64,000 nucleotides of DNA, from the NCBI GenBank assembly GCA_964057225.1, contig OZ059897.1, positions 9,610,001 through 9,674,000 on the forward strand. Direction: 5' to 3'. The position numbers and the translations under genes were made by a program. This DNA comes from Auanema rhodensis. Its lineage: Eukaryota > Nematoda > Chromadorea > Rhabditida > Rhabditidae. The notes beneath the pieces were generated by a model. The model made no database searches, was not told the origin of the DNA, and saw only the letters and a program-made list of their open reading frames with translations. Shown here piece after piece: positions 1-13,356 of the stretch (position 1 is the first letter of the stretch; each line of letters opens with the position of its first letter).

Positions 1-3000
1 GAAATAAGAAAAAAAGAAAGAAAGGTATTATATGTTATAAAGAAATGTACAAATTGGATTTGACAGGCTGACAACTTGCTGACGACTGTGAGGAGCACCC
101 CAGACGACAAACAAAGAAAGCGATATATGTAGTTTTCATAGATTTCAGCTTTCATCTATCAAATAAGGAAAAATAATTGAAAACTAAATTTTGTTTACAA
201 TGTGATGATAATCTCCACATTCTAATGTATTATCTTGACTTGTCTTTGTCCATTAAAGTCAAACCTCAACTCTGAAACTACAGTTCTACTGTCATTTTGA
301 TATTTTTTGAATAAATAATTTTCTCGTTTTGATTTCTTAATTCATATATGTGTGTATTGATAGTAATCATTCTCTTATTATCTATCTATTTTCTGTGTTT
401 CTGTCATAAATCTACCAGAAAAACCAAACGTTCAACCCCCCCCCCCTTCTTAATCAAATTAGCGGCCACCGGTGCATGAAGCAAATATTTTCGTAATTAG
501 ATCAAAACCTTCTCTCTTTTCCACCTCTTCTCTGTCTTACGGCATTCTTAAGACAAATAGTAGATTATATATGTATATATATATATATAACTATACATAT
601 AGTAAAAATACATAATTAGAATATAGTTTATAAACGAATGTTTAAATACGAAATAATCGACAACTTCTTCATTAGAGACTTGTTCCTAATTTGTTATTGA
701 TTCATTAATTCTACCTTGTTTTTCAAGCTAATTTTATGAAACCAAATTCTGTATGAAAACATTTACTAGGCCAACACTCTCTCAACTTCTTCTGATTTTT
801 CAAGCAAAACTATCAGTTGTTCCCTGAACTTGTATGTTTGTTAACATTTTGTTCCAAACGTATATCAGAAAGATAACGTGATCAGATGGCATCGATTTGT
901 ATGGATAGGGATCGTCTGTGTTTCGCTTCATTGAGCATGCTCAATGAACGATCCCTATCCTCTTTAATAGACCGATATGATCTTACAATCTTATCGTAGA
1001 TTAGGAAAATATGTTTTTTTCAAATAAAAGTTTTTAAAATCTACAGAAAACTACAAAAAAATTACATTGTTCTCTCTTATGACTTCCAGGAAGAAAACGT
1101 TCCTACAACGTCGAATAATCAGATGATTTGTCTTGTTAACTCATCGTTATAATTCAATGAACAAAAGGACAAGAACTTGAAATTTCAACAATAATCTTAG
1201 CTATCTGTATAAATATTTATTGAAATTAAACATACAAAATTATAATAAAAATAGTAAAAAAATTTATATAATTGTGAATAATTTTCAAATTTTTGATAAT
1301 TTTAATAGAATTTCCATTTTTTTCCCAAACTTTTAAGGAAAATGTTGGTCTTTCTCAAAATTTTCATCGTTATATATGCTTTGGAAAAGTTAATGAACTG
1401 ATATATGTATCACACACTTTATAGATGAATTTTATTATTTATTATTATTTATTTATTATTTTGATTTTCAATTTTTTTGTTAAAAAAATCTTAATTTGAT
1501 TCAATTTATGTAGTTTACCGTTGGATGGCCTTTACATGTCGACCCCCCCCCCTTCCCAAAGGTATACGGTAGAACTTTGTGTCGTCGTCAGTCTTTATAT
1601 GCTTATCGTCATTCTCTTCAGGCCAAGTTCTAATGAGAAAAGTTTGAGATGAAAAGCTGAAAATCTGATAAGAAACAGAACAACAGAAGAGAATATGTTT
1701 CGTGAAATTTTATTTAATTATAAATAAATTGATTTGTACATAATCTATATTTATGTCTTCATGGTCTGCATCTTCATTTCGCTACCATCCATAACAAGCA
1801 CGAATGACTTTGAACTTTTGTGATTAATATGATGATTAGACAAGCATCACGGAGTTAAGATATGCTTTTCTGATTTTTTGATTTTCACATTTGCAAATGT
1901 CCTATGTTCAAACTCTAGTTTATCATTAAAAAATTTGTTTGTTTCCCAATTTTTTAGTTTAACAAGATAATGTTTCTGTTCATACAATATGTATGTATCT
2001 GTCGGCTAATCCGACGTAGTCCGCTCAATTACAGTGTCCAACTCATCGAATGACGCAACCCATATATAGAGTATTACAGACTTGAAGAGGATAAGGCTAA
2101 GGGGATAAGAGACTTAGATTCTTGCTACTGATACTCATCCTCATTTGCTAGGACACACCAACTACTCCTCTTTAACAATCATTAGAATGAGATAATGACG
2201 TAACTATTACTCCTAGCACCTCTCTAACTTATAGTTGGGTGTCTCTCTTCATTCTCACTCTTTATTCATTTCTTAATAACGTTTGAAGAAACGGAGAGAG
2301 ATATACGGATATACAGAGAGATATGATGAGAGGAAGAGAGAGATAGATGAAGAAAGATAGGCAAAGAGGGGGAGAGTAGAAAAAGTTGTCAGTGAGGAGT
2401 GAAATACATAAGTAACTCTGAAAAGGTTAAGTGGTTATCTTCAAAGTACTTCTCAAAACTTTGATTATACCGAATACAATGATATTTGAGGTTACTGTAG
2501 TTTTGCTCTATTCTGTTCATTATCGTCACAGTTCTAACCAGGAAGTTGTTTCATCGTTTTTAGTAATTTAGAAGTCAAAACTATATAATTATTATGCATT
2601 GTTTATAGTTTAATGTAAAGTATTATATGATTTTTTCCACAAATAAATATTTCTCTTTGTCATTTCACTAATTAGATTATCATTTAGCATCCTGATTTGT
2701 CGTTACAATTGAAATAAGAACATGACATAAAGAGAAAATGTAGCATACATGACTCAAGTTTTTCTTTCTAATTTTAATGTTTATAAACAAGGTTGCAATA
2801 TGCTTCTTCTTATTATTAAAATTCTTGCTTATCATCATCGTTTTTCATAATCAAATTACCTGAATAGCTAAAGAGATACAAATCAACCGGTCATCTAATT
2901 GCTACAGTTAGAAATGATATTATTCCTAGATGGCACTTCACGTGCAATTGACGTGCATCAACTGAGCTCAACCAAGAAAAAGACATTTCAAAGGATTTTT

Positions 3001-4411
3001 TTCACTTGCTCATTAGTGATTGTCAGCTGCTGAACAAACAGTTGATATAATGATAAGGGCTTCTGATGTCTTAAGACCAGCTGCTTTGTGTATTTAACCG
3101 ATTGACCGGAATTCCTTCTTTCATCAAGACCGACCGTAACACACTGATAAAATGCAAGACGTGGACTCCAGAATAGGACATCAGTTGATTTGCCAAATTG
3201 ATTTCCAGATGGCTTCTGTATACAGTCGGTATGATGAAAACGGGCGCAAAATCAACTATCAGTTAATCGTTCATGTAAACAAAATTAATAAATGATTAAT
3301 GATATTCTTTAACAGTTACAATATAATAATAAAAATCAAGAAAAAAGAAACAAAACAAAAAAAAACTTTCAAGGTATATGCTGATATGTTTATGATCAAA
3401 GACTATATGACGGCATATAATTAGTATGTAAACCAACTTTAATATTCATAACAAACTAATTTTATTTTTATTTTTATTACCTATTAATGACAGAGAGTCT
3501 AAAGAAAATGTTCAATTGAAGTGCTCAATGCACATCTATATCTACGTATACCATCAGTTGTCATCCTCTTTTATCTCAACCGCCACCAGCTAGACCTTGT
3601 CAACAGAAATGTAGAAAGAACAGATAGTAAATCAATTTATTGTCAATCGTGTTATAATATAGAAGGAAAAAATTTAGAGATGAAGATGGCAACAGAGTTT
3701 TCCTTTTTTTCTTGTTTTCATACATTTTTTTTGCCAAAAATATAACATAAATATACATCAAATACATATAAAACATTACAGTATGATAGAAATAAACTGT
3801 GAAGCCCAAAAAATGATTTGGAAATATGAAATGCAACCGGAAAACAAATGGAAAGAAGCAAAGACTGAGAAAGAATAAGAAGCTCTAGAGGTTTTATTTT
3901 CTCTGTTTCAATAAAATTATTATTTTTTTTGGAAAGTAGATGAAGGTATTGTGTAAGATTTGCAATTGTTGGAAATATCATTGCATGTACCAGAATATTC
4001 GATGAATTTCACAAAACAAATGTAAGAAATGTGATAATGAAGATACAATTTGAACACATAGTATATAAGATATAAATATATTTATATAACATTCAAAGAT
4101 GAAAAAAAGTTTTTTTTAAATAATAATAAAAAAAGAAGAAGATCATTTGTAATACACGTGTTGTTTTTGGGTGGGAGGATGGAGTAGTGGAAAGTTTTTT
4201 CATGAAAAAAAGCTGACATGTTATATTTAAACAATAAAATATATTGCACTTCAGTTCACCAAAAAACTTGACACGATTCAGCGAACCTGGCCGATTCCTA
4301 CATTCAACTGGAGACGATAATCGTTTTAAGGGAAAAAATGAAAAAATCACGTGAACATAAGTTCCATGTTCTCATGGACCACTATTCCACATGATATTCT
4401 CAACGAAAGAG
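1..4411. other. Gene-free AT-rich flank downstream of the FoxD gene
   Basis: I see no supportable coding exon here. The stretch is AT-rich with short homopolymers and two long C runs (436-446 and 1543-1552). A strong inverted repeat at 903-960 is listed separately. A purine-rich GA stretch lies near 2290-2370. An E-box palindrome TCACGTGA is at 4347-4354, just 3' of the FoxD stop codon. Given the developmental gene next door, the region may hold enhancers, but that is inference only. Confidence 0.6.
903..960. repeat. Compound inverted repeat with internal 20-bp palindrome
   Basis: GGATAGGGATCGT at 903-915 is repeated exactly as its reverse complement at 948-960 (13 of 13). Between the arms, 928-947 is itself a perfect 20-nt palindrome (TCATTGAGCATGCTCAATGA). 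The right arm directly abuts the palindrome; the left arm is separated from it by 12 nt. As RNA this folds into a 13-bp stem, a one-sided 12-nt bulge and a further 10-bp helix. No family was recognised; it could be a fold-back element, a small structured RNA or a protein-binding palindrome. Confidence 0.75.
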
Positions 4412-7071
4412 TTAAGCGATTTTCGGATCGGGAACGCTAACTGAGGTAGTATCAGGTAAATCGGATGTGGATAATGCTGCTGTCTGAGCACTTGGATGCT
4501 GCTGCATTCGAGCCATGGCAGCTAAGAATTCTTGTGGATCCATGGGATTGACCATTGGGAAGAAAAAGGGCAGATGACGTGGTCCTAGACCACCGATAGC
4601 CATGGCAGCCGCTGCAGCCGGTCCAGCAGCTGCTGGATTTAGCGGTGCCAGCGGAGGGGAAAGATTTGTTCCTATGTTAGACGGTACAACCGGAAGGATT
4701 GGGCGCATCATAGGCACACGTGGGCCAGAAGCTGCAGCTACCATTGCGGGCATTCCAGGAAGAAAGCTGCTGAACTGAAGTCCTTGTAAGTCAGAATTAT
4801 CAGGTTGACGCTTGAATCTGAAATAAATGAAAATAAATGAATGAAAATTGAATAAATATAGAAGAAGTGGGCAAAAATCAAATAAAATCGATAATAGAGA
4901 TAAGTTATTTTTCTTTGAAATAATTGTTTTCATATTATTATTATTACTATTGATTCGATTATAATTTAACTATACTAACCAAACAACTATTCTATCAATT
5001 CATAATATAATTTATGTGAGTATATTAGCTGAAAAAAGTAAATTCAACTGATCACTTCGCTACTTGGAATAAAATGTTTTTTGATTTTTCTTTTTAGAAG
5101 CTGCAAGTGTTAATGTATTTAACATTGCTTCGATATATTGGATATATGTATATATGTGTAAGCTTTATAAAAGAAGCAAAAAATGAGAAGATTTAAAAGA
5201 GAAAAGATGAAAAGATATTCGTAAAAAAATGAGAAAACATGAAAAATTACATATTTTTAGCACATATTGAAATGAATTAAGCAGATACAACATATGTCAT
5301 TTGATGAGTATACGAGGATCAGTATGTGAGTGTGTATGTGTATATCTGAGTGTATGTGATGTGTATATCTGTGTGTTGTCTATGTGGCTGTTGTTCAAGC
5401 AAGTTGGCATACGGTAGTCGAAATCAACAACCATTCACACCTTTAAGCCAAAGTCATAACTATTGAAGTTGGAAATAAATTTTCTTTTGAAATAAAATTA
5501 TAAAAGTGAATAGGATTATAAGATAATATACAAATACAGAATATATATATTTATATTTCTATATATGTATATGTATATGTATATATATTTTAAATACTGT
5601 CATCCAATGATGATGATTACGGTAGAATGTTCGAAAATTATCATCCATAGGATACAATTTTGCGATATGAATGATAAAAGGTCATTATAGATTATATTAG
5701 AAAAGACATTTTTATCATATAATCATATTATATATATATATAACTATAACTATATATATATATATATATATATATGACTTTTCTGTGAGATTTCAATGAT
5801 TTATGTAACGTTGATGCTCTCGAAATATGATGAAAGTTGTCATTCCTTTCATGAGCATAATAAAGAAAATATGAAGTAACAAGGAATAGTAACACGAAAT
5901 GAACAAACCGTTTGCGTCGACGTAGAAATGAACCGTTATCAAACATTCCTTCGGATTTGGGATCTAATCCCCAGTAATTACCCTTTCCAGGGTTTCCTGG
6001 CTCTCGTGGAATCTGGAAATAGTTACGATAAGAATCATTATTGAATATATATAGTAAGAAATGTTTACCTTCATGAAACAGTCATTCAAACTTAGATTAT
6101 GCCTGATGGAATTTTGCCATGCCGGAAATTTGTCACTGAAAATTAAATTCTAAGTATAGTAACTGTTTAAGATTCTCCCCTTAGAGAGAAAAAATTTAGA
6201 AAATTAATGAAAATCATGTATACTAATCATGTGAATTGATAGTTAAATGATTGATGATGATAGTTATGTTGATCAAAAAATTAAATTTACCGATAGTATG
6301 GGAAGCGGTTGATGATAAAATCACATATTTGGCTGAGTGTCAGTTTCTTTTCGGGTGAATTTAGAATAGCCATTGCTATTAAGGCTATATAACTATATGG
6401 TGGTTTCGATCCGTCAGACTTTGAACGATGCGATGACATTCCACCGGATTTTCTATCAGGTGTAACCGAATTTCCGTTTGACATTGATGTCATTTGACCG
6501 GTTGGATCAACTCCAGAAGCACTATTAGCTGGCGACGTTACTGTACATGGACTGTAAAATTATTGTGTAATAAAATATTTTATATTATTTCATTTTAAAA
6601 ATGCTTTAAAGTTCGGTTGGCGTAACTTTCACAATTAAGTTTTGTGGATAGAAAATAGTACCTGGGTGAATCATCATCTGATAAATCTCCACCATCCTTC
6701 TTGTCATCGTCTACTGCTGAGGAAGCTTCATGCAAATCCTCTTTGTAAACTACAGAATTCACAAAGGTAGCTGAATGCAGATCATCCTCTTCATCCAATT
6801 CGTCGTCAATTTCATCCAGTTCATCATCATCTTCCTCTTCATCATCTCTTTTCACATCTTCATTTGATGATGTGGATGGTTCTCGTGAGTAGCTAACTTC
6901 ACGTGAACTAGCGGAAAACGAATCCGAACCAAAATCTGCTCTAGCTACACGTTTATGAACAACTTCTTCTTCCTCATCATCAAGTTGAAGAGATAGATGT
7001 CGTTTTCTGGACTGTGAATCTTTTGAAGCTGATAGAATAGAATCCATTGAGAAACGAACTTGTGTCGTCAT
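4412..7071 (-). CDS. unc-130: Forkhead transcription factor, FoxD class (UNC-130-like)
   Basis: Five exons (6662-7071, 6291-6551, 6069-6135, 5909-6012, 4412-4817) join without frame breaks into 415 residues. Residues 7-13 read FSMDSIL, an Engrailed-type (Groucho-binding) motif near the N-terminus as in UNC-130. An acidic stretch follows. The winged-helix domain begins [20 protein letters not shown], continues with [15 protein letters not shown], and ends [19 protein letters not shown] then LRRRKRFKRQ. The [13 protein letters not shown] and [14 protein letters not shown] signatures are FoxD, not FoxG. The tail is rich in Pro, Ala and Met. FoxD factors are nuclear repressors; UNC-130 acts in neuronal fate and cell migration. 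The start ATG is three bases after TTTCTAG, a likely trans-splice or cis acceptor. The last intron (4818-5908) is about 1.1 kb. Expression role is inference from family. Confidence 0.93.
5731..5775. repeat. TA dinucleotide repeat in the last FoxD intron
   Basis: Interrupted (TA)n tract inside the intron that separates the forkhead-domain exon from the C-terminal exon. It is a simple microsatellite; no function is visible. Confidence 0.8.
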
Positions 7072-8106
7072 TTCTAGAAATAAACGAATAAATCAGTTGA
7101 AATAGCTGAAACAATTTGAAGAAAACGATGAAGCACAATGAAAAAATAAACATTTTGTTTAAAACGAAACAATACAATTATAAAGAAATATTTTCGTGTA
7201 TGCGCATCAGCCAATAAATTTCAGTTACTGATTGATCAAGACATAAACTTGTCAGGCTCTTCATCAGTAAAGCCAATTGCTTGTTGGCTAGACGTCTTGT
7301 TTGTTTATTTGATCCATCAAATCTCTAACAATCCGAAGATATCGTAAGCTTTTCATCATGTCTTTTATCTCAAAATTGGTAATGAAAAGAAGGAAAAAAA
7401 CGAAAAGAAAAGATTTTAAGTAGCTAAGCTATACGTCTAATATATGTGTGTATAAGTGGTGGTTAGATTAGCACTAAACGTGAATAGGACAAACTAACAG
7501 AGTCTCTTCATAACTGATAAGAAAATATAAAAAGATGAAAAAGCAATCTAAAATACATATAAAGAGACATAGAAATCTTGGAAAAAAAAGAAAAAATAAA
7601 TAAAAGAAATGACAAAATTAATGGATTATATGTAAATCTATAAACATCTTGTAATAATATATAAATTTAAAAATATAATTAAAATGATATATCATCTATA
7701 TATAGTTACAAATTGAATATAATTGCTGGAAAATAAGGTTCAATGTTGTATGGGTTGATTGAAAAATGTTTTTCTTATCATTATTTTGTACATAAAGTTG
7801 TGAATTAATGTTATAAAATAAACTTTCAGAGAATATATAGCATGAATACCAATATATAAGAGAATGAGAAAATAGAAAGAATATGTAATTCTAGCCCTTT
7901 TCAGTAGAATAGAATATGATAGATTGAGTATGTCTATGATACAGACATTGAGCTTTACCTACAACTTAGAATGTGCAACCGATAAGTTTTACTTGTATTA
8001 CCGTAATCACACATAAATATTTATTTAACAAAATAGATGTTGTCAATCTGTTAATCGAAACATAGAAGAAAGAAGATGTCTGCTGTTCTTCGGACGTAAA
8101 ACCTTA

Positions 8107-8166
8107 CAGTGGGCGTGGCCAACGCTGCTAATTGGATGAAGACGATACGTTGTGCCACGCCTACTG
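8107..8166. other. GC-rich hairpin, possible small-RNA precursor or paired GGGCGTGGC sites
   Basis: The left arm 8107-8124 (CAGTGGGCGTGGCCAACG) pairs with 8148-8166 (CGTTGTGCCACGCCTACTG): 13 bp, a single-base bulge, then 5 bp, with one G-T wobble and a 23-nt loop. It sits in a GC-rich island (about 8100-8220) about 1 kb upstream of the FoxD start, in otherwise AT-rich DNA. The size and pairing resemble a pre-miRNA, but I do not recognise a known mature sequence. Alternatively the arms are two inverted copies of GGGCGTGGC, a KLF/SP-type GC box. Confidence 0.5.
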
Positions 8167-10805
8167 GGCCCTGAGCCCGCCCACTTATGTGGCGCCAGCA
8201 CCAACAATCACACAAGCCAGCCATTGGTTTGGTCTTTTTTAACTTCAATTTGCAAAGCAAAGGAAAGCTAGATCGATTATTTAAACTTTTAAGAGAATAT
8301 GTAGAAAATTGTCTATTTATTATGTGAAAAATACATTGTCGATAAGTTATATTTTGAATATAATTTTTTTCTTATCGTATGTATTGAATTAAGATTTTCT
8401 GCTAAAATAATGAATCGTATTTTCAATTTTAATGTAATTTTGTAATGTACTGAACTAATTTGTGATTTGTTTTCTTATATAAGACGAATTGCTTCTTCTA
8501 TTTCGAAACAGTTTTCGTATAATCGACCTGAATGTCTTCTGATTGTCTTGTCGACATCGTAGTTATCGAAGTCAGCAATCGGTTGTCATCATGGTAAAAT
8601 CAACAAAAGCCGGTCACACTTCTCATAGAAACACAGTACTCCGGAAGAAATGAGGAAAAACCGAGGACGATTTTCACTCGTTGCCGATCACTTCTTGAGA
8701 CAACAAGAGTGATTTTTCTTTTATTCTCGTATAAACTTGATACGGCAACTTAAAGTTTATAATTAGGCTTAAGTATAACGTATTACAAATTAACTTTATA
8801 ATTTTATAATAAAAATGACCTCGGCTATTAGGTAATCTTGCTAAAAGATGATGACGTAAATGCATTCTGAATAGATTCATCGACGTCAGTATTGCTTAAC
8901 CATCTACGATCTAGTATATGATGTGTCTCTGATATCTGCTCTACACACTACGAGGTGAAGAAGAGGTGCTGATATGATATAAAGACAAGATGTCATCATC
9001 AAGAGACATTGTCATCTCATTTCTGAATACCCAAAATAGACGTACTATACTAAAGAAATAGAAATATTTCTGAATAATAATCGAATGTCATCCTTTTTTT
9101 TATATTTGTCACCTACTACGGTAGACGTTGGGAAAAGAAAAATTATTTTTAAATACAGCGAAAATACAAGTATGTTAGCAAAATAGAAATTAATAATGAA
9201 GGATGAATAAGCTGAATGAAATAATATATAGTATAACTGCATCAATGGCTATATCATTCTACAACAGGGCGAAAGTCAATGAGACAAGTGTGGAGAGGGC
9301 TGGAGAGGTAGAAATGTAAAATATCAGTTGGCTCAGGCAAAACATTTATCCAGGGGATCTAGTAAAACAATCACTTTTCATCAGCTTTCCCCCCATCTCT
9401 CGCTCAAAATTTTTTTTCAATTTCCGGATGACGTTAGGATATCTAACATGATGAGTACGAGATGTTGAAACTTCATTTCATTTTTTTTTGTTCATGAAAA
9501 CGTTGTTGGGTTTGTACTTTCTAATGAAAAGATAGAACGATACGATGAGAATCAGGTATGTTATCTCGAGAACACTCTTTTTTTTTTTTTTAAAAAACAG
9601 AATACATTATAACTATTTGATCTGTGAAATATAAAAAAACCGATGAACTACTGCACTTTCGAGTAAATCCACACGATGTGCTAGTTGATGAAACAGATTT
9701 GTCATAAAGATTAGAGACATTAAAGAAAAAGTACATGGCTAATAGTCTAGAAATTTTAAAATAAATGCCGCTTCTCACAATTCTAAATTATGAAACTTTC
9801 ACGCAAATATTATGTTAATTTCGTGTGATAACACGTTTACGTACACGTACATACACGTATACACATACAGCAAATTTCATTTTAAATGTTTGTTTGAAAG
9901 TGAAACGGTTGAGATTTTAAAAAACAATAAAATTATTCTTTTAGTCTTATAAACATGACTAACTAATTAAAATTTAAAAAAAATAAATTTTTTTGTTAAT
10001 ATGATTAGTGATGGAACTGATTGTTAAGACGTATTGTTTACTGTGGTTGAATGTCATCTAGCGCACTGATCAACGTAATTGGCAACATGGCTGATTGATT
10101 CTGATAATCAGATCAGACCGTACGAAGCAATTCAGACACATATAGAGGAGGTCTGACCGCTAGTTGAAGCAAATGATTCGATGAATAGACTGAAAAAGAA
10201 GAGAAAAACGATGATATGTGATGTGACAGACAGCCAGTTTTCTTCTGAGTCTTGTCATTCAGGACTCAGAGTTTTCAATTGTTTTATTACAATACATGAA
10301 AAAAAGAAATTTTCATAATTTTGTTATATAATTCGAATAAATATAATAATTTTGCAACCTTTCTTCCTGGTTTTAATTTATTTTTGTTGATTTAACATGA
10401 AAAAAAGAAGATTGTTTGCATAAAGCATTAAGATGAAAAGAAAATATTTTAAAAAGTATAACACTGATTGGTAACAGATTGTGTGTTGAGGCAGAAAGAT
10501 TGGCAAAAGTTTTTTTTATTCTCCTAATTCATACAATCTATCTATTAGGTGATGATGATATTGTCATCGTGATATTGGCAACTGTTGCCAAAACAATCAG
10601 CTTATTGTAACATATGAATTGACGAGAATATCTAAAGATAGTTTAATGAAATAGTATAGATACCGAAGAGATTGATGATAAAGCTTAGACCAATGAATTC
10701 AATTGAGCTGGAGCAGCAATCAGAGATCTGACTCATTCATCATCTAATCACCGCGACACGACAAATCGGTCGAGCAAGGAGACCCCACCCTATCTTTCAC
10801 TCACT

Positions 10806-10806
10806 C

Positions 10807-10847
<41 letters not shown>

Positions 10848-10872
10848 TTCTTTCTCTTTCTCTTTCTCTCTT
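10806..10872. repeat. CT polypyrimidine tract
   Basis: An uninterrupted (CT)15 at 10811-10840 continues as an impure pyrimidine tract. It is one of several long CT or GA tracts in the non-genic parts of the window. Confidence 0.9.
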
Positions 10873-13300
10873 AGTCTTACCTTATTTCTGTTATGTTATC
10901 ACTATTTCTCTCAAATACACTGGAAGGGACGACGACGACGACGTCGACTATGATGAAGATGATGATGATGATGAGGACAGTGATGAGAAGACGTAGCAAG
11001 AGAAATTGAACAAATGGTGACGGATTGGTAGCGATCCTTAGGTATGCACCTAATCTCTCATATTCCGGTCAAGAATCCGGAAACATATATAATGAATCCC
11101 AAACAGATTATGGAAATGAGACGTATATTTACAGTTCAAATACGGTAGAAGGTTTATAAGTAAGAGAGAATAGAAAGGAAAGTAATCTACGTATAAGAAT
11201 GATGACAATAATTTCATATTCAACATCAGATGTTGGTAGGAAATTCAAATATTTTAAGATTTTTCATTGAATTTTTTCACAAATGGAAGTAAATTTTCCC
11301 TTAATATTAGAAAAATGTTGAAGGAAAAAACGAAAACACCAAAATATACATGTGAGATAAAAGAATAAGAAATGAAGAATATTCGTTCGAAAAAAGCAAA
11401 ATGGGATGAAAATTTGAACAATATTATAAGATTTTCACTTAAAATGCTAAGAATTTCAAATAAATTTCAAGTATATTATATTCGTATAAATAATAAAAAG
11501 CTTTTTGGATAATATTATTTACAGAATTTTTTGTTATCATATAAGAAATAATAATAATGTGGCAAAGTTTTATAATAAATGAACCATAACTGCATATTAC
11601 AAATTATTTTGCGATCATATATCTTTGTATATATATATATATATATATATAGAATTTTTATAATAAATAATTAAAATAAATAAAGTTGATAATCATAACG
11701 ACTTAAATTGCTAATTTTATTTCAGTATTTTCTCTTTACATTAATTTGATATTCAAGGAAAAACAGCCATATTAAGCTTAGACTATTACCTATATTATGC
11801 TAGTTAATTTGATAACTTTCATCGGATATAGTATGTGTCTATCAAAATAAATTTCGTAAAATAAATGGTTGGCTGGTAGTACTAGGTTATAGATTATCAT
11901 ATTTCAAAATTCAAACGTTTATTTAGTTTTTTTTTTTTTACTGGACCCAGATTGATTATAAAGATTTTGGTAAGTAGTTTAGGCAAAAGGTACATCGTTA
12001 CATACGTGTTGTGAATTTAGGAATACAAACAGCTGTATAAACAAACTGTAAATCATCTGTCTTAGATTGTAACCAACCTTCTTCGAGATTTCTAAAAGTA
12101 CTTGGTTAGATTCGGTTAGATAAAAGATGTTGAGAATGGCAGTTTCTCTTGTATCTCTTCTATTCAAAACTTCTCTATTACGCTCTCTTTATCTTTAATT
12201 CTCTCACTCATCAAGTAGTTACCGATTACTCTCTAATTCATAGTCATATCCTTATATTGTTTCTTCTTCCTAACCTATCCACTAGAGATACCGAATTATA
12301 GATTATGTCTTAAGACACACCTCTTTGAAACCTTTCTCACTTTCATATATAGAACATGCAGTTAGTGGAGAGTTCAGAGAAAAAAAGAATTGGTTGACAG
12401 TACCTGTCATGTCGGCGCTAATCTAACACAAGCTCATCTATTTCACATCCAAGATTACCATCTTTGGTCAGAAGTCGGTACAAAAACGGAAAAGAAGATA
12501 GATTATGCGGTTGGAAGAGAAATCACACAGTCAGTTAGTTCACTGCCGGATTTCCGTTTATTAAAAGTTTTCCGTTAAGTACTCATGAGGATGGGAATTT
12601 CATATTTTTAGAAAAGGATGCCGCTCTACTGATGAACTCAAAGTTAGAATAATGTTGACGTGAAATATTAAGTAGATCATCATCATGATCATAGCTCATG
12701 TTTAATTTTATTTTCAATTAAATACATAGATAAGAAAGGTTAGGAGGGGGGGGGTTAAGAAAAGTTAAAATAGAGAGGAAGAGAAAGAAAGAGACAAAGC
12801 AAGAGAAATAGGGAATAACGAGCGATTGTGTGAATATGTATGTGTCTTGTTAGTCAAGTTTTCGTATTTTTGAACAAAAAAGTTTTCTCAAAACTAATGT
12901 TATAATTAGACAATTAATTTAATTCATTTTGATTTGTTAATCATGGTAAGATTGAAATATGAAATATTGACGTATTATTGGAAGATGGAAACAAGATTGT
13001 CTATACACACATACACACATACACATACAGACATTCACAGAGGACAGGTGTGTTAATTTGACGTCAATATCGGCTGGTATCTAGATCCCATTTATGGAAT
13101 TTAGCTTATAGATACTAACAAGATAAAATGCAAATATTAAATGGAAAATAAGACAAAGTACAGTGAGAATGATTGCTATTTGCATGAAAAAGAATCAGAA
13201 AAGAATATATGTGTCTTGATAATATACTGTAATAATATCTTAATCGAATACAAAAACTTTAAGAATTATACTGAATGAAAATGGATTTATATACATATAT

Positions 13301-13356
13301 GAAGAAAGAAAGAGAGAGAAAGACAGAGAGAAAGAGAGAGAGAGGGAGAGAGAGAA
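13301..13356. repeat. GA polypurine tract
   Basis: Almost pure GA/GAAA tract in gene-free DNA. Simple repeat. Confidence 0.85.

Noticed and set aside
4412-7071. FoxG/sloppy-paired identity for the forkhead gene
   Set aside because: The wing region reads [13 protein letters not shown] and [17 protein letters not shown], which is the FoxD signature; FoxG has a different wing.
8582-8598. Possible X-box near GTTGTCATCATGGTAA
   Set aside because: The half-sites are separated by extra bases and do not fit RYYNYYWWRRNRAC.
12390-12578. 62-codon plus-strand open frame
   Set aside because: No similarity, no splice signals and no supporting neighbours; likely chance.
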